A stretch of 47,413 bases of DNA from Prochlorococcus sp. AG-459-E08 (GTDB taxonomy: Bacteria; Cyanobacteriota; Cyanobacteriia; PCC-6307; Cyanobiaceae): assembly GCA_003209425.1 (NCBI GenBank), contig QCRB01000008.1, positions 1 to 47,413 of the forward strand, in the 5' to 3' direction. Shown here piece after piece: positions 25,013-34,827 of the stretch (within the stretch, counting starts at the first letter, position 1; each line of letters starts with the position of its first letter). The position numbers were made by a program, and so were the translations under genes. The notes under the pieces are model-generated. The model searched no databases. It was not told where the DNA came from and worked only from the letters and a program-made list of their open reading frames with translations.

Positions 25013-25456
25013 TTAATCTTTGAAAACTAAATCTTCATGTTCTTCAATTGCCCAATCATTATTTTCACCACCAATAATTAACTCTTCAATTTTTACATAA
25101 TTATTTGATATCTCATTCAAAGAATTAATTAATATATCTATTGAAATGGAGTCTGAAGTTCCAAAATCAACCCAACATCTTCCCCATATATTTTGATATT
25201 CCATAATTCCTAAATTATGCATTAAAGCTGGAAGAGATGCGTTTTTTTGATCATTATCGTATGACATCCAACTTAGATCGGAACCCTCTTCATGAGTTTG
25301 CAAATTTTCAGAATTAAATCCACCTAACCTTCCTAAAACGTACCAACTATCAAAAACACCATCTAAATAATTTTTTTCATCTTGAGTTGGTGATTCTGCA
25401 AACCTGATCCATATCCAACAATTAAAAGGATCAACTTCCCTAAAAATAATATTCAT
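25013..25456 (-). CDS. DUF3531 family protein
   Basis: A 147-residue acidic soluble protein rich in Trp (FNCWIWIRF, WYVLGRLGGFN, YQNIWGRCWVDFGT), which matches DUF3531, found in cyanobacteria and plastids. The function of that family is unknown to me. It heads the minus-strand group DUF3531-rsmE-DUF92 with short gaps. The ABC gene at 25540 is divergent. Confidence 0.8.
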   Translation of the reverse strand: MNIIFREVDPFNCWIWIRFAESPTQDEKNYLDGVFDSWYVLGRLGGFNSENLQTHEEGSDLSWMSYDNDQKNASLPALMHNLGIMEYQNIWGRCWVDFGTSDSISIDILINSLNEISNNYVKIEELIIGGENNDWAIEEHEDLVFKD

Positions 25457-25539
25457 ATTGACTAATAGCTTTTTAGATCTACAGCTATTATAAGTAAGTT
25501 ATTACACGATTCAAATTCATACCTATAACTTAATTAATA

Positions 25540-26187
25540 ATGCTTGATTTAAAAAAAATATCTTATCAACCCCAAACTGGTGAAAGAAAAATAATAGACA
25601 ATTTAAATTTAAAAGTTCATGAAAATGAAATCATTTTAATTTGCGGCAATAGTGGTTCTGGTAAAACAACACTACTCGAAATAATAAGCGGATTAACAAA
25701 TCCACAAAAAGGAAAAATTACTTGGAAGAATAAAATTTTATCTTCTAGACAAAGAAGATGGGTTTGCGGAGTAGTATTCCAATTTCCTGAAAGGTACTTT
25801 ATAGGTACAACCATTGGGAAAGAATTAAAAATAGGCCATAAATCTTTAAGAGAAAAAAATATAGAAATAGTTTTAAATAAAGTTGGTTTGAAAAAAATTA
25901 ATCTAACTCAACCACCAGAACAACTAAGTGGCGGCCAACAAAGGCGATTAGCTGTAGCAGTTCAACTACTTAGAAACCCCACAATTCTTTTACTTGATGA
26001 ACCAACTGCTGGGTTAGACTATTCAATGAGAAATGATGTGAAGAATTTAATTCTTGCTTTAAAAAATAAAAATACAATTATTATTGTTACTCATGAACCT
26101 GCCTTATTTGAGGGAATTCCTTCTAAGATATTATTCTTGGAAAAAGGGAAAATCAAAAATTTTATGAAAGAAAATCATGCAGGATAG
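25540..26187 (+). CDS. ABC transporter ATPase (ECF/chloroplast ABCI-like)
   Basis: A 215-residue ATPase. Walker [10 protein letters not shown] (about 36-44), the [11 protein letters not shown]-loop typical of ECF and related ATPases, signature [16 protein letters not shown], Walker B ILLLDEP and an H-loop TH are present. No permease is adjacent; it overlaps hslO by 11 bases. The partner and substrate are unknown. Confidence 0.85.
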   Translation: MLDLKKISYQPQTGERKIIDNLNLKVHENEIILICGNSGSGKTTLLEIISGLTNPQKGKITWKNKILSSRQRRWVCGVVFQFPERYFIGTTIGKELKIGHKSLREKNIEIVLNKVGLKKINLTQPPEQLSGGQQRRLAVAVQLLRNPTILLLDEPTAGLDYSMRNDVKNLILALKNKNTIIIVTHEPALFEGIPSKILFLEKGKIKNFMKENHAG

Positions 26188-27085
26188 GATAGTTCGGGCT
26201 ACTGCAGCAAATGGAGGAATAAGATTAGTTGCGGTCTTAACAACAGAATCTTCTTTAGAAGCAAAAAAAAGACACGATCTTTCTTATTTAACCACCTGTA
26301 TCTTGGGAAGAGCATTTAGTGCTTCACTGCTTTTAGCAAGCTCGATGAAGATAATGCATGGAAGAGTTACCTTAAGAGTTAGATCTGACGGACCTTTAAA
26401 AGGATTACTTGTTGATGCAGGAAGAGACGGCAAAGTTAGGGGTTATGTAGGGAATCCTAATTTAGAATTAGACCTAGTCAAAATAAGCACTAATAAATAT
26501 TCTTTTGATTTTACAAAAGCATTAGGTACAGGATATTTAAATGTAATTAGAGATAGTGGATTTGGAGAACCCTTTACAAGCACTGTTGAATTAGTAAATG
26601 GAAATATTGCTGAAGACTTAGCTTCATATTTATATCATTCAGAGCAAACCCCCTCTGCTGTATTTATTGGAGAAAAAATCCAAAATAAAAGTGTTATTTG
26701 TAGTGGTGGCTTATTAGCTCAAGTTCTACCTAAAAAAGATACTGACCCTCTACTTGTCTCACTACTTGAAGAAAGATGTAAAGAAATTAATTCTTTCAGC
26801 GAAGACCTATTTAAGTCAAAAGATAATCTTCTTTCGTTAATTAGAAATATATTTCCTGATATTGACGATAAATCAATCTCTGAAAAAGCTCGTTCCCAAG
26901 AAGTTAGTTTTAAATGCAAGTGTTCCAAAGAAAGAAGTTTAAATGCGATGAAAATGCTTGATAAAAGCGAGTTGGAGGACATCCTCAAGAAAGATGGCAA
27001 AGCAGAGTTGGTTTGTGAGTTCTGTAAGAATAAATATCTTATAAATTTTGAAGAAATTAAATCGATGATAGTAAATCAATCATAA
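26177..27085 (+). CDS. hslO: Redox-regulated chaperone Hsp33
   Basis: A 302-residue heat-shock chaperone that unfolds and becomes active when oxidised. The C-terminal zinc site CKC then CEFC (CxC-x-CxxC plan) is intact, and [10 protein letters not shown] is a family hallmark. It overlaps the upstream ABC ATPase by 11 bases, and its end overlaps the convergent CPP1-like gene by 6. Confidence 0.94.
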   Translation: MQDRIVRATAANGGIRLVAVLTTESSLEAKKRHDLSYLTTCILGRAFSASLLLASSMKIMHGRVTLRVRSDGPLKGLLVDAGRDGKVRGYVGNPNLELDLVKISTNKYSFDFTKALGTGYLNVIRDSGFGEPFTSTVELVNGNIAEDLASYLYHSEQTPSAVFIGEKIQNKSVICSGGLLAQVLPKKDTDPLLVSLLEERCKEINSFSEDLFKSKDNLLSLIRNIFPDIDDKSISEKARSQEVSFKCKCSKERSLNAMKMLDKSELEDILKKDGKAELVCEFCKNKYLINFEEIKSMIVNQS

Positions 27086-27754
27086 AAAAATTACCCCTAG
27101 CCATAAAATAACCATGGCGGGAATACTTTGAATTTTTTGTATTGATAAAGAGTTATTTGATACTTCCTGAATGAAAGAATTATTTTCAAGCAATCCACCA
27201 AATATTAATCCTATCGAGAGAAAGGTAACACTCCAACCCAGAGAACCTATAAATCTTTTCCCCGATTTAATTTGACTATAGGTCAGTATTAACGTTGAGA
27301 TAGAAAGTAAAAGTCTATTATTAGAGTCTGGACTAATAAATAACAAAATTAAAAATAATAGCCCAACAGATATTTTTATTGAAAGATTATCAAATGAGGG
27401 GGTGGTAATTTTTGGCAGACTATACTGACTTGAGTTCTTAGAGTTATTATTTAAATTTTTTATCTTAGAAAGCAGTGGGAAATTATTATTGGTAAGTTGA
27501 TTAATTTGTTTTTCTTTTTTTGATGCACTCACAGCTTCATAGCTTACATTTCCTGATTGCCTGGCTTTCAAACTCCCCATAAGTAATTGATCAAAGGAAG
27601 ATTCTATTTTCGCTTTTAAAATTAAATCTTCACCAGCTTCTTTTACTTTAATATCTCTAGCCTTCTGAATATCCTCAAAAGCAGCACCTTCTTTTACACC
27701 TAAAATTTCATAAGGTGATTTTTCGTTACTGTTTTTACTACTGTTTGAATCCAA
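27080..27754 (-). CDS. CPP1-like (DUF3353) membrane protein
   Basis: A 224-residue protein with a J-like N-terminal domain ([22 protein letters not shown], about 13-34) lacking the HPD motif, a Ser/Asn-rich linker, and three or four C-terminal membrane helices (about 125-224). This is the layout of the CPP1/DUF3353 family. Plant CPP1 chaperones protochlorophyllide oxidoreductase (established in plants); the role here is inferred. Confidence 0.8.
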   Translation of the reverse strand: MDSNSSKNSNEKSPYEILGVKEGAAFEDIQKARDIKVKEAGEDLILKAKIESSFDQLLMGSLKARQSGNVSYEAVSASKKEKQINQLTNNNFPLLSKIKNLNNNSKNSSQYSLPKITTPSFDNLSIKISVGLLFLILLFISPDSNNRLLLSISTLILTYSQIKSGKRFIGSLGWSVTFLSIGLIFGGLLENNSFIQEVSNNSLSIQKIQSIPAMVILWLGVIFL

Positions 27755-27805
27755 ATTTTTTTACCAATACTAACAGATTAACTAATTTTATAATCCATTA
27801 AGACT

Positions 27806-29443
27806 TTATAAAACAATTGGTTCGACTCCACTAACAACGGGAGCAACTTTATTTAAATTTAATTGATTATTGTCTTCAACAAATTGATTTAGATTCCACT
27901 CATTTTTGAAAAGAATTACTGGCCTATTCCAACAATCTTTAACTATTTTACAGTTGAATATTCTACCTAGTTTTTCAATGGCGGGCCATCCATCAGAAAT
28001 CCATCTAGCCAATTGATATGGCATTGCTTCGAGATTTGCATCTACACCATATTCATTTTTTAATCTGTGAGTTACTACCTCCAACTGCAATTGACCAACA
28101 GCTGCGAGTATAGGGTCTCTTTTGCTCTCATCAAAGTCATAAAGAATCTGAACAGCACCTTCTTCTCGAAGTTCATTAACACCCTTTCTAAAGTTTTTAA
28201 ATGCTGAGGGATTTGGATTTCTTAGCCAGCTGAATATTTCAGGACTAAAGGATGGTATACCCTCATATTCCAGATGAGCACCAGTATAGAGAGTATCTCC
28301 AATAGAAAACATACCTGGATTATTTAAACCAATAACATCTCCAGGATAGGCATCATCAACTACTTCTCTATCTTGCCCAAATATTTTTTGTGGTCTTGAT
28401 AATCTGATTGTTTTCCCTGTTCTGGAGTGTTTAACTGACATATCCTTTTCAAATTTGCCACTACAAACTCTTATAAAAGCAACCCTATCTCTGTGCTTTG
28501 GATCCATATTTGCCTGAAGTTTAAAAACAAACCCACTAAATTCATCGCTTGCAGGTTCAATATCCCCTTTATTACTATTTCTTGAAGTTGGTTTTTGTGC
28601 CATTTTTAAAAAACTATCTAAAAATGGTCTTACACCAAAATTAGTCATTGCAGATCCAAAGAAAACTGGAGTTAAAGAGCCATTAAAAACTTTTTCTTTT
28701 TCAAATTTCGATCCTGCCTCATCAAGAACCTCCAATTCTTCAAGTGAGTTTTCAAGTAAATCTCTCTCTACATATTTTGATAGATTTTTATCTTCAAGAC
28801 TTAATCTTTTCTCGTTCGATTGTTTCCCTCTCAGGGCTTTATCAAATAAAATCACCTCTCTCGAAAATCTATCAATAACCCCTCTAAATTCCTCACCACT
28901 CCCAATTGGCCAGTTAATAGGTAAAGTATTTAATCCAAGTTCTGATTCAATTTCATCAAGTAAAGAAAATGGCTCTCTTCCTGGTCTATCCATTTTATTT
29001 ATGAAAGTAAATATGGGTATTTTTCGCATCTTGCAAACTTCAAACAATTTTCTAGTTTGAGGTTCTAGTCCTTTAGCAGCATCTTCCAACATTACTGCAT
29101 TATCAGCAGCCGCTAATGTTCTATAGGTATCTTCAGAGAAATCTTGGTGTCCTGGTGTATCTAATAGATTGATTACTGATCTTTCATATTCAAATTGCAA
29201 TACAGTTGATGTAATAGAAATACCTCTCTGTTTCTCAAGTTCCATCCAGTCTGAGGTAGCTTTTCTCTGATTACCCCTAGCTTTTACTGCTCCTGCCTGT
29301 TGAATGGCACCTCCATACAAAAGAAGCTTCTCAGTCAGGGTAGTTTTACCAGCATCTGGATGTGAAATAATAGCAAAATTTCTTCTCTTATTTATCGCAT
29401 CCAGTATTTCTTGATTATTTAGAATTTTAGTACCTAAGCTCAT
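27806..29443 (-). CDS. prfC: Peptide chain release factor 3
   Basis: A 545-residue translational GTPase that recycles RF1 and RF2. G1 is [15 protein letters not shown] (about 28-42), G3 is [15 protein letters not shown]4 is NKMDR, and the [12 protein letters not shown] switch region is intact. Length is close to normal. Its ATG directly follows the stop of the methyltransferase gene upstream, so they are probably in one operon. Confidence 0.96.
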   Translation of the reverse strand: MSLGTKILNNQEILDAINKRRNFAIISHPDAGKTTLTEKLLLYGGAIQQAGAVKARGNQRKATSDWMELEKQRGISITSTVLQFEYERSVINLLDTPGHQDFSEDTYRTLAAADNAVMLEDAAKGLEPQTRKLFEVCKMRKIPIFTFINKMDRPGREPFSLLDEIESELGLNTLPINWPIGSGEEFRGVIDRFSREVILFDKALRGKQSNEKRLSLEDKNLSKYVERDLLENSLEELEVLDEAGSKFEKEKVFNGSLTPVFFGSAMTNFGVRPFLDSFLKMAQKPTSRNSNKGDIEPASDEFSGFVFKLQANMDPKHRDRVAFIRVCSGKFEKDMSVKHSRTGKTIRLSRPQKIFGQDREVVDDAYPGDVIGLNNPGMFSIGDTLYTGAHLEYEGIPSFSPEIFSWLRNPNPSAFKNFRKGVNELREEGAVQILYDFDESKRDPILAAVGQLQLEVVTHRLKNEYGVDANLEAMPYQLARWISDGWPAIEKLGRIFNCKIVKDCWNRPVILFKNEWNLNQFVEDNNQLNLNKVAPVVSGVEPIVL

Positions 29444-30169
29444 TTATATAATATAAGCGCCGTTCACTTGGTTCTTAAACATACCATAGACTATTAAATA
29501 ATTATCACCTTCTTCAAACACATCTAAAGAGGATAGATCATTCTCTAAAGTGAAATTTTTTAACTCTTTAAAAGTATAAGAAGCTCTTAAAGAAGCATAA
29601 TAATCAGTAGTCAAAATCTCATTATATTTTTTTGAACATTTTGCTTTGAGTTCTAGAGCAGTCTTTTCATCAAATGGTCTTTTTAAGTCCTTGTGAAAAT
29701 TTACAGTGCTATTACTAGACATAGTTTTTATGGTATTGAAGAAATCTTCAAGATGGGTAATGTGATGGATCAAACTATTACTTACAAGTAAACTAATTTT
29801 TTTTTTTAGTAAAAAATTAGTTAATTTAATGTCTTTTATGTCAGAACAAATATAGCGTAATTTTTTTAATTTTTTTGGATCAGCAGATACCTCTTTATTA
29901 TATTGTGCTCTCAAAATCATCTCTTTAGAACCATCTATTCCAACTACTTCAGTGTTAGGCCATTTTATTGCTAACTTCTCAGAAATATTTCCTGGGCCGC
30001 ATCCTAAATCAACTATTAAATCTTTTTCACCTAAAGAAATATTTTTCCTCAAAAGATAATGATTTATTTGATTAATAAGATTAACTTCCCCTTCTGAAAA
30101 ATCAGCTTCATCATAAGAAATTACTTGCTCTTTTTTTTCCATTAATTCAGGTTCGGGGATTCTTTCCAT
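29444..30169 (-). CDS. Class I SAM-dependent methyltransferase
   Basis: From MERIPEPEL (30169) this is 241 residues. An upstream ATG frame to 30217 adds 16 poorly conserved-looking residues. It has SAM motif I VDLGCGPGNIS, an acidic strand-2 end VVGIDGSKEM, and the LVSNSLIHHI motif IV region. The substrate is unknown. It sits directly upstream of prfC. Confidence 0.8.
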   Translation of the reverse strand: MERIPEPELMEKKEQVISYDEADFSEGEVNLINQINHYLLRKNISLGEKDLIVDLGCGPGNISEKLAIKWPNTEVVGIDGSKEMILRAQYNKEVSADPKKLKKLRYICSDIKDIKLTNFLLKKKISLLVSNSLIHHITHLEDFFNTIKTMSSNSTVNFHKDLKRPFDEKTALELKAKCSKKYNEILTTDYYASLRASYTFKELKNFTLENDLSSLDVFEEGDNYLIVYGMFKNQVNGAYII

Positions 30170-30217
30170 ATAGTTTTTTTTAAACAAAAATTTCATATTA
30201 AACATAATTCTACACAA

Positions 30218-30302
30218 ACCGTTAAATAGTGGTAAGAATGGTTGCAGACGCCACAGGTAGAGTTATTCTTCCAGTACGGGTTACTTACATACTTTTCTTA
30301 TC
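30218..30302 (+). promoter_or_regulatory. GC-richer leader of nrdJ
   Basis: The 85 bases before nrdJ hold a compact stretch richer in G+C than the surroundings, with an inverted repeat AAGAAT/ATTCTT enclosing a GCCAC-containing loop. It may be a structured leader. It does not match the classic cobalamin riboswitch as I know it. Confidence 0.25.
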
Positions 30303-32636
30303 GTGACTGTTGCACCAAATAAAGCTTCTTCAGAAAGCACTTCCAATAATCTTAAAAAAGATGATTTTCCAAAGACTGCGCCAGCTGCTTATCCTGTTTT
30401 TTTCAGATCTTATAGTAGAAAAACTTCCACTGGTAAGAGAGAGAACTGGAGCGAAGTAGGTGAAAGAAATTTATCAGGCTTAAAAGAATTAGGGAAACTT
30501 TCTAATGAAGAATTGATCCTAATGAGAGAGATGCAAAGCAACCAAAAAGCCCAGCCCTCAGGTAGATGGTTATGGATTGGAGGAACTCCTTGGATTAATA
30601 AGAACCAAAATTTCTCAGGAGCATACAACTGTACTTCAACAAACTTAATTGATTGGGAAGCCTTCGCTTTGATGATGGACTTAGCAATGATGGGATGCGG
30701 AACAGGTGCAATCATCGAGCCTCATTTTATAAACAATCTACCTACGGTAATAAACAAAATAAATATTAAATCAGTTAGTGAAGTTGGAATAACTCCTAAA
30801 GATCAAAGAGTAGAAAAGTCATCATTAGAAATCAAAGGAAAAGATATTTATATCAAAGTTGGAGATAGCAGAAGAGGCTGGGTAGATAGCTATAAATATC
30901 TTCTTGAGGCTTCAAGTAATGAAAGTCTTGAAAGAGAAATTGATGTTTATATTAATTTGGAAGATATTAGACCTGCTGGTGAATCATTAAAAGGTTTTGG
31001 TGGTATGGCAAATCCCATTAAATTGAAAGATCTCTACACTAGAGTCGCATCACTTCTTGGAAAGGCAATTGGCAGGAAATTAAGTTCAGTAGAGTGTTGT
31101 TTATTAATTGATGAAGCTGCCGTAACCATAGTTGCTGGGAATATAAGAAGAAGTGCTGGAATGAGACAATTTGCTTCAGATGATAAGGAGGCTGCATCTG
31201 CAAAAGAAAATCTATGGAGTCAAGATGAGAATGGTAATTGGAGAATAGATCCTGAAAAAGATGCCCTCAGGATGGCTAATCATACAAGGGTTTACCATAC
31301 AAAACCCACTTACCAAACTATTTTGGATGCTGTCACAAAACAATTCCATTCAGGTGAGGGGGCTATTCAATTTGCTCCAGAAGCAATCGCAAGGTCAAAT
31401 GCAGATATACTAAAAGATGATGAATTGAGAAAAGAATTTATTGAAATCTACTCGGAACATGGTAAAGATGAAGCGAGAAATTGGATAAATAGTTGTTATG
31501 GTCCATTTTCTGAAGAAGAACTTGATCACAGGATGAGCAGATATGGGCTTAACCCTTGTGGGGAGATATTGGGAAATGATTTTCACTGTAATTTGGCTGA
31601 AGTTCATTTAAACCAGATTGATCCTGAAAATTTTGAAGAGCAAAAAAAGGCTTTTAAAGCTGCAGCTCTTTCAGTAGCATGCTTACTCAATCATGAATTT
31701 GAAGTTGAGCGTTACAGAAAAAGTAGGGAATATGACCCTATTGTAGGGGTAAGTTTCACTGGATTATTCGATTTCTGCGTCCATGCATTTGGAACACCAT
31801 GGTTGAAGTGGTGGGAAGCCGGAAGGCCAAATAGCGAAGAAGGGAAGTCATTCAAAGAGAAAGAAGCAAAATTCTTAGATTCTTGGAGAAAAATAGTAAA
31901 AGAAACTGTCTGGGAATATTGTGATAAACATAATCTAAGAAGACCAAATCGATGTACAACAGTTCAGCCAGCTGGGACTAAAAGCCTTCTAACTGGAGCA
32001 GCTCCAGGATGGCATCCTCCAAAAGCTCAAAGATTCATAAGAAGAATAACTTTCAGGAAAAATGATCCAATCGCATTAGCTTGCATGGATTATGGTTATT
32101 CAGTTGTTCCATCTCAATCTGATAAAGATGAAAATGGCTGTTTGCTTGACAATCCTTTTGATCCAAGATGTACAGAATGGTTAGTTGAAATTCCTACAGA
32201 AGTTAGCTGGGCAAATATAGATGGTGCAGACCAGATAGATATCAATAATTTTTCAGCATTAGCTCAATTTGATTTTTACATGCAAGTGCAGAAATTTTAT
32301 ACAGAGCATAATACCTCTGCAACGGTAGAATTTAGAGAAAATGAAATCGAGGATTTAGCTAAGGCTATTCATAATGCAATAGAAAATAACGAAGGATATA
32401 TTTCTGCGGCATTACTAGCTCGATTTAGTGCCAACGCTACTTTCCCGAGATTACCTTTTGAACCAATAAGTAAAGAGGAATATACATCATTGCAAAATAA
32501 AGTAATAGAAAGGAAAGCTAATAACGATTTCTTTGATGCTCTTAATAAATATGATGTTGGAGAACTATCTGAAGCAGGACCAGCAGGTTGTGATTCAGAT
32601 AAGTGCCTGCTTCCTCTGGCTAAACCAAAAGATTAA
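30303..32636 (+). CDS. nrdJ: B12-dependent ribonucleoside-triphosphate reductase (class II)
   Basis: A 777-residue enzyme that makes deoxyribonucleotides using adenosylcobalamin instead of oxygen and a metal. Hallmarks are GAYNCTSTNL, LNPCGEILG with the catalytic thiyl region, and the C-terminal CDSDKC redox pair. It starts at GTG 30303. Marine picocyanobacteria use this class and make pseudocobalamin (known). Length fits the monomeric class II enzyme. Confidence 0.94.
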   Translation: MTVAPNKASSESTSNNLKKDDFPKTAPAAYPVFFRSYSRKTSTGKRENWSEVGERNLSGLKELGKLSNEELILMREMQSNQKAQPSGRWLWIGGTPWINKNQNFSGAYNCTSTNLIDWEAFALMMDLAMMGCGTGAIIEPHFINNLPTVINKINIKSVSEVGITPKDQRVEKSSLEIKGKDIYIKVGDSRRGWVDSYKYLLEASSNESLEREIDVYINLEDIRPAGESLKGFGGMANPIKLKDLYTRVASLLGKAIGRKLSSVECCLLIDEAAVTIVAGNIRRSAGMRQFASDDKEAASAKENLWSQDENGNWRIDPEKDALRMANHTRVYHTKPTYQTILDAVTKQFHSGEGAIQFAPEAIARSNADILKDDELRKEFIEIYSEHGKDEARNWINSCYGPFSEEELDHRMSRYGLNPCGEILGNDFHCNLAEVHLNQIDPENFEEQKKAFKAAALSVACLLNHEFEVERYRKSREYDPIVGVSFTGLFDFCVHAFGTPWLKWWEAGRPNSEEGKSFKEKEAKFLDSWRKIVKETVWEYCDKHNLRRPNRCTTVQPAGTKSLLTGAAPGWHPPKAQRFIRRITFRKNDPIALACMDYGYSVVPSQSDKDENGCLLDNPFDPRCTEWLVEIPTEVSWANIDGADQIDINNFSALAQFDFYMQVQKFYTEHNTSATVEFRENEIEDLAKAIHNAIENNEGYISAALLARFSANATFPRLPFEPISKEEYTSLQNKVIERKANNDFFDALNKYDVGELSEAGPAGCDSDKCLLPLAKPKD

Positions 32637-32724
32637 TTTTTAAATAATTTGTAAATAAAAAATATAAATTAGTTTTTAAAAATTTAATTTATGGCTACCT
32701 CTTTAATAGGGAAATAAATTATCT

Positions 32725-32982
32725 ATGACATTAAGCTTAAATATTGGGAACTTATTCAATGATTCCTCTAGTCATGCATTAGTGGATGAGCTAAGAAAAA
32801 GAACATCAGAGGAAGATATATTAGACTTTGAAGAAAAATTTAACTCGAAAAACGAAAAAAATCTACACATATACATATGTAGATTTCTAAAAAATAGATC
32901 CATATCAAGAGGACTTGCCTCCAAATGGCTAATAACAATAATTAAAAACAAAGAATCACAAATTGATGCTTTGCAAAATTAA
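32725..32982 (+). CDS. Small hypothetical helical protein
   Basis: An 85-residue protein, predicted all-helical, with an acidic middle (EEDILDFEEKF) and a C-terminal motif ISRGLASKWL. No domain or membrane segment is recognised. It is convergent with the 64-residue membrane protein, whose stop is 4 bases away. Confidence 0.65.
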   Translation: MTLSLNIGNLFNDSSSHALVDELRKRTSEEDILDFEEKFNSKNEKNLHIYICRFLKNRSISRGLASKWLITIIKNKESQIDALQN

Positions 32983-32986
32983 ATAA

Positions 32987-33181
32987 TTAGGTCAGCGCTG
33001 AGAGTTTCCATAGTGCAATTCCAAAAATTGAAAATCCCATAATAAAAGTAAAAGCCAAAGCATTCACCAACTGAACCTTATCATTCATTCTGTTTGCGAA
33101 TGGAAGTAATTGAGCAAATAATGGAGTCTCTTCAACTATTGCAGATTTTTTTACCGTAGGTTTTTTGCTTCTAGAAAACAT
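32987..33181 (-). CDS. 64-residue single-helix membrane protein
   Basis: A Lys/Thr-rich N-terminus, then FANRMNDKVQLVNA and one membrane helix (about residues 38-58). The pre-helix segment is slightly reminiscent of Hli proteins (FxNRxN), but the ExxNGRxAMxG signature is absent, so I do not call it Hli. Probably a thylakoid- or membrane-bound small protein of unknown function. Confidence 0.6.
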   Translation of the reverse strand: MFSRSKKPTVKKSAIVEETPLFAQLLPFANRMNDKVQLVNALAFTFIMGFSIFGIALWKLSALT

Positions 33182-33400
33182 AAAACAAATTTTATAATCC
33201 TAAGAATTTTACATTTAAAAGTTCGTTAAATAAAAAATCCTTCTCAAAAACGAACAAAATGTAACCTGCAAGAAATTACAAAGGATAAATTTAAATATTT
33301 TTGGGAGAGTTTAATTACATTATTAAAATATTAAGTTTATTTATCGAAGCCCTAGACAAATAATTTTCTTGAATGTTACTATTAATTTGTAGCAACCGCT
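33182..33400. other. Promoter-proximal gap before the riboswitch
   Basis: This is A+T-rich, with no convincing open frame. The right end has TTGAAT and TATTAAT-type elements around 33369-33386 that could start the riboswitch transcript near 33392. Nothing else is evident. Confidence 0.4.
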
Positions 33401-33401
33401 A

Positions 33402-33484
33402 CCAAAACGTTCAACTTGCGTTTAGCAAGCCGCAAATCGACTTAAGCCATGGAACGGGGACTTAAGCGAAACCGGAGCTTAAAA
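33402..33484 (+). promoter_or_regulatory. Glutamine-II (downstream-peptide) riboswitch
   Basis: This is a GC-rich leader directly before a 33-codon gene. CGTTC (33408-33412) pairs with GAACG (33452-33456) and encloses a hairpin CTTGC/GCAAG (33415-33429). GACTTAAG occurs twice (33439-33446 and 33459-33466); CTTAAG is self-complementary, so the copies can pair. The second copy can instead form TTAAGC/GCTTAA (33462-33467 with 33477-33482), which holds the GGAG ribosome site. That fits a translational switch. The motif is known from Prochlorococcus and Synechococcus upstream of short genes. Confidence 0.7.
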
Positions 33485-33586
33485 ATGACTCTAATTTACA
33501 GAGGACAAAAGTACGTCCAGAACAAAGAAGCTGCTAAGAAGCAACATAACGAGCTAACTTACAGAGGCAAAGCTTATACAAGCTAG
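33485..33586 (+). CDS. DUF4278 small protein (PirA-like)
   Basis: A 33-residue protein with two copies of the DUF4278 YRG core (LIYRGQKY at 3-10 and LTYRGKAY at 24-31). GGAG lies 7 bases before ATG 33485. In Synechocystis the DUF4278 protein PirA binds PII and adjusts arginine synthesis (reported), and relatives lie behind glutamine riboswitches. A nitrogen-control role here is inferred from that and from the leader. Confidence 0.75.
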   Translation: MTLIYRGQKYVQNKEAAKKQHNELTYRGKAYTS

Positions 33587-33604
33587 TTCGCAAATCCAAT
33601 AAAT

Positions 33605-33632
33605 AAAAAAGCCACTTAAAAGTGGCTTTTTT
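33605..33632 (+). terminator. Strong Rho-independent terminator
   Basis: A 12-base-pair stem, AAAAAAGCCACT/AGTGGCTTTTTT, with a 4-base loop. It ends the riboswitch-DUF4278 transcript, so the unit is self-contained at about 240 bases. Confidence 0.9.
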
Positions 33633-33721
33633 ATTGTCTATTCTTAGACTAAAAATCATTTAATTCTTCTCACAAGCATTAAAATAATATGATGTAATTG
33701 CATTTATGTATTCGATAACTT

Positions 33722-33871
33722 ATGGCAGACCAGAAACCATTATTCAAGGCTCCTTATGACATAAAAGATGTAAGTGTTCTTTTTGCAATAGTTGCATTCG
33801 TTTTGATTATTGCTGCCATATTAGGAAATAATTTGTTTGGAGTATTCCAAGAAAGTGTGAATTTTAGCTGA
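33722..33871 (+). CDS. 49-residue single-helix membrane protein
   Basis: ATG 33722 opens a 49-codon frame. The N-terminus is soluble (MADQKPLFKAPYDIKD), a helix spans about residues 18-36 and a short polar end follows. The shape resembles a small photosystem or NDH subunit, but I cannot name it. It is monocistronic, between a terminator and the convergent prepilin peptidase. Confidence 0.55.
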   Translation: MADQKPLFKAPYDIKDVSVLFAIVAFVLIIAAILGNNLFGVFQESVNFS

Positions 33872-33924
33872 GAAACAAAATTTAAATTTGATTTCCAAAA
33901 CTCTATATAAAGGTTATCTATAAA

Positions 33925-34743
33925 TTAAATACGCAAAATTCTCAACATAATAAATTCATTTCCAAGAAACCATACAGTTAACCCTCCTAAAGAGATAAAT
34001 GGTGCAAATGGTATTACTTGTCTAAACCTTAAGAAATTCATAGATAAACCTGCAAAACAATATATAGCGGCAAATACATAAGAGAAACCTATCGCAAAAA
34101 ATGTCCCGATTGGACCAAGCCAAAGAGCAAGCATTGCTACCAATTTTGAATCACCTTTACCTATGGCATCTTTTTTAAATATGTATTTGGCAACACGTCT
34201 AAAAATTTCAAAAATAAAAAAAGATATTGCAGATGAACTCAGACCTTTAGCCAATAAAGAGAAATCAATAATTTTATTGTTAAGTAACCCAATAAAAATT
34301 AAGCCCAAAAAGCCTAATAGGAATCCAAAGTTAATTAAACCCTGAGGGATCCAATAGCAATCAATATCAATAAATGATATACAAATTAAAAGAGATAAGA
34401 AAAACCAACTAAAAAATACATTAAATAACAAATTAGAAGAGGAGCTATATAAAGATGGAGAACTATTTACAAAAAGAACGAAAAGTATAGCAGTTACTAA
34501 TTCTATTAAAGGATAATTTATAGAGATAGATGTACCACAATGTATACACTTTCCTCTCTGTATTAACCAACTTATAATAGGAATATTTTCTCGCCAACTT
34601 AAATTAGTTTTACACTTTGGGCAAAAACTTCTTGGTTTAACAATTGAAAAATTATTAGGCAAACGATAAACAATGACATTTAAAAAACTTCCTATACAAC
34701 ATCCAATTAAGAATGCTTGAAAGTAATTAAATGTTATTAACAT
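33925..34743 (-). CDS. pilD: Type IV prepilin peptidase
   Basis: A 272-residue A24 aspartic membrane protease that cuts and N-methylates prepilins. Two zinc pairs are present (CPKC and CIHC, about 41-70), and the catalytic Asp lie in SFIDIDCYW and GKGDSKL. About eight membrane helices are visible. It is divergent from the pilin gene at 34828, so their promoters share the 84-base gap, and it should process the five pilin-like proteins of this locus. Confidence 0.93.
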   Translation of the reverse strand: MLITFNYFQAFLIGCCIGSFLNVIVYRLPNNFSIVKPRSFCPKCKTNLSWRENIPIISWLIQRGKCIHCGTSISINYPLIELVTAILFVLFVNSSPSLYSSSSNLLFNVFFSWFFLSLLICISFIDIDCYWIPQGLINFGFLLGFLGLIFIGLLNNKIIDFSLLAKGLSSSAISFFIFEIFRRVAKYIFKKDAIGKGDSKLVAMLALWLGPIGTFFAIGFSYVFAAIYCFAGLSMNFLRFRQVIPFAPFISLGGLTVWFLGNEFIMLRILRI

Positions 34744-34827
34744 TTTTCAAAAGTTGTACTTTTTAAGCATAATGTATATAATTTTTTTAACTATATAAAA
34801 ACAATTATTTTAATTAATTTTAAGTCT

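Noticed and set aside
30218-30302. Classic cobalamin riboswitch before nrdJ
   Set aside because: The conserved B12-box and core elements are not seen. Only a short stem and a GCCAC loop are.
32987-33181. Hli-like reading of the 64-residue protein
   Set aside because: The FxNRxN stretch is suggestive, but the ExxNGRxAMxG signature is absent.
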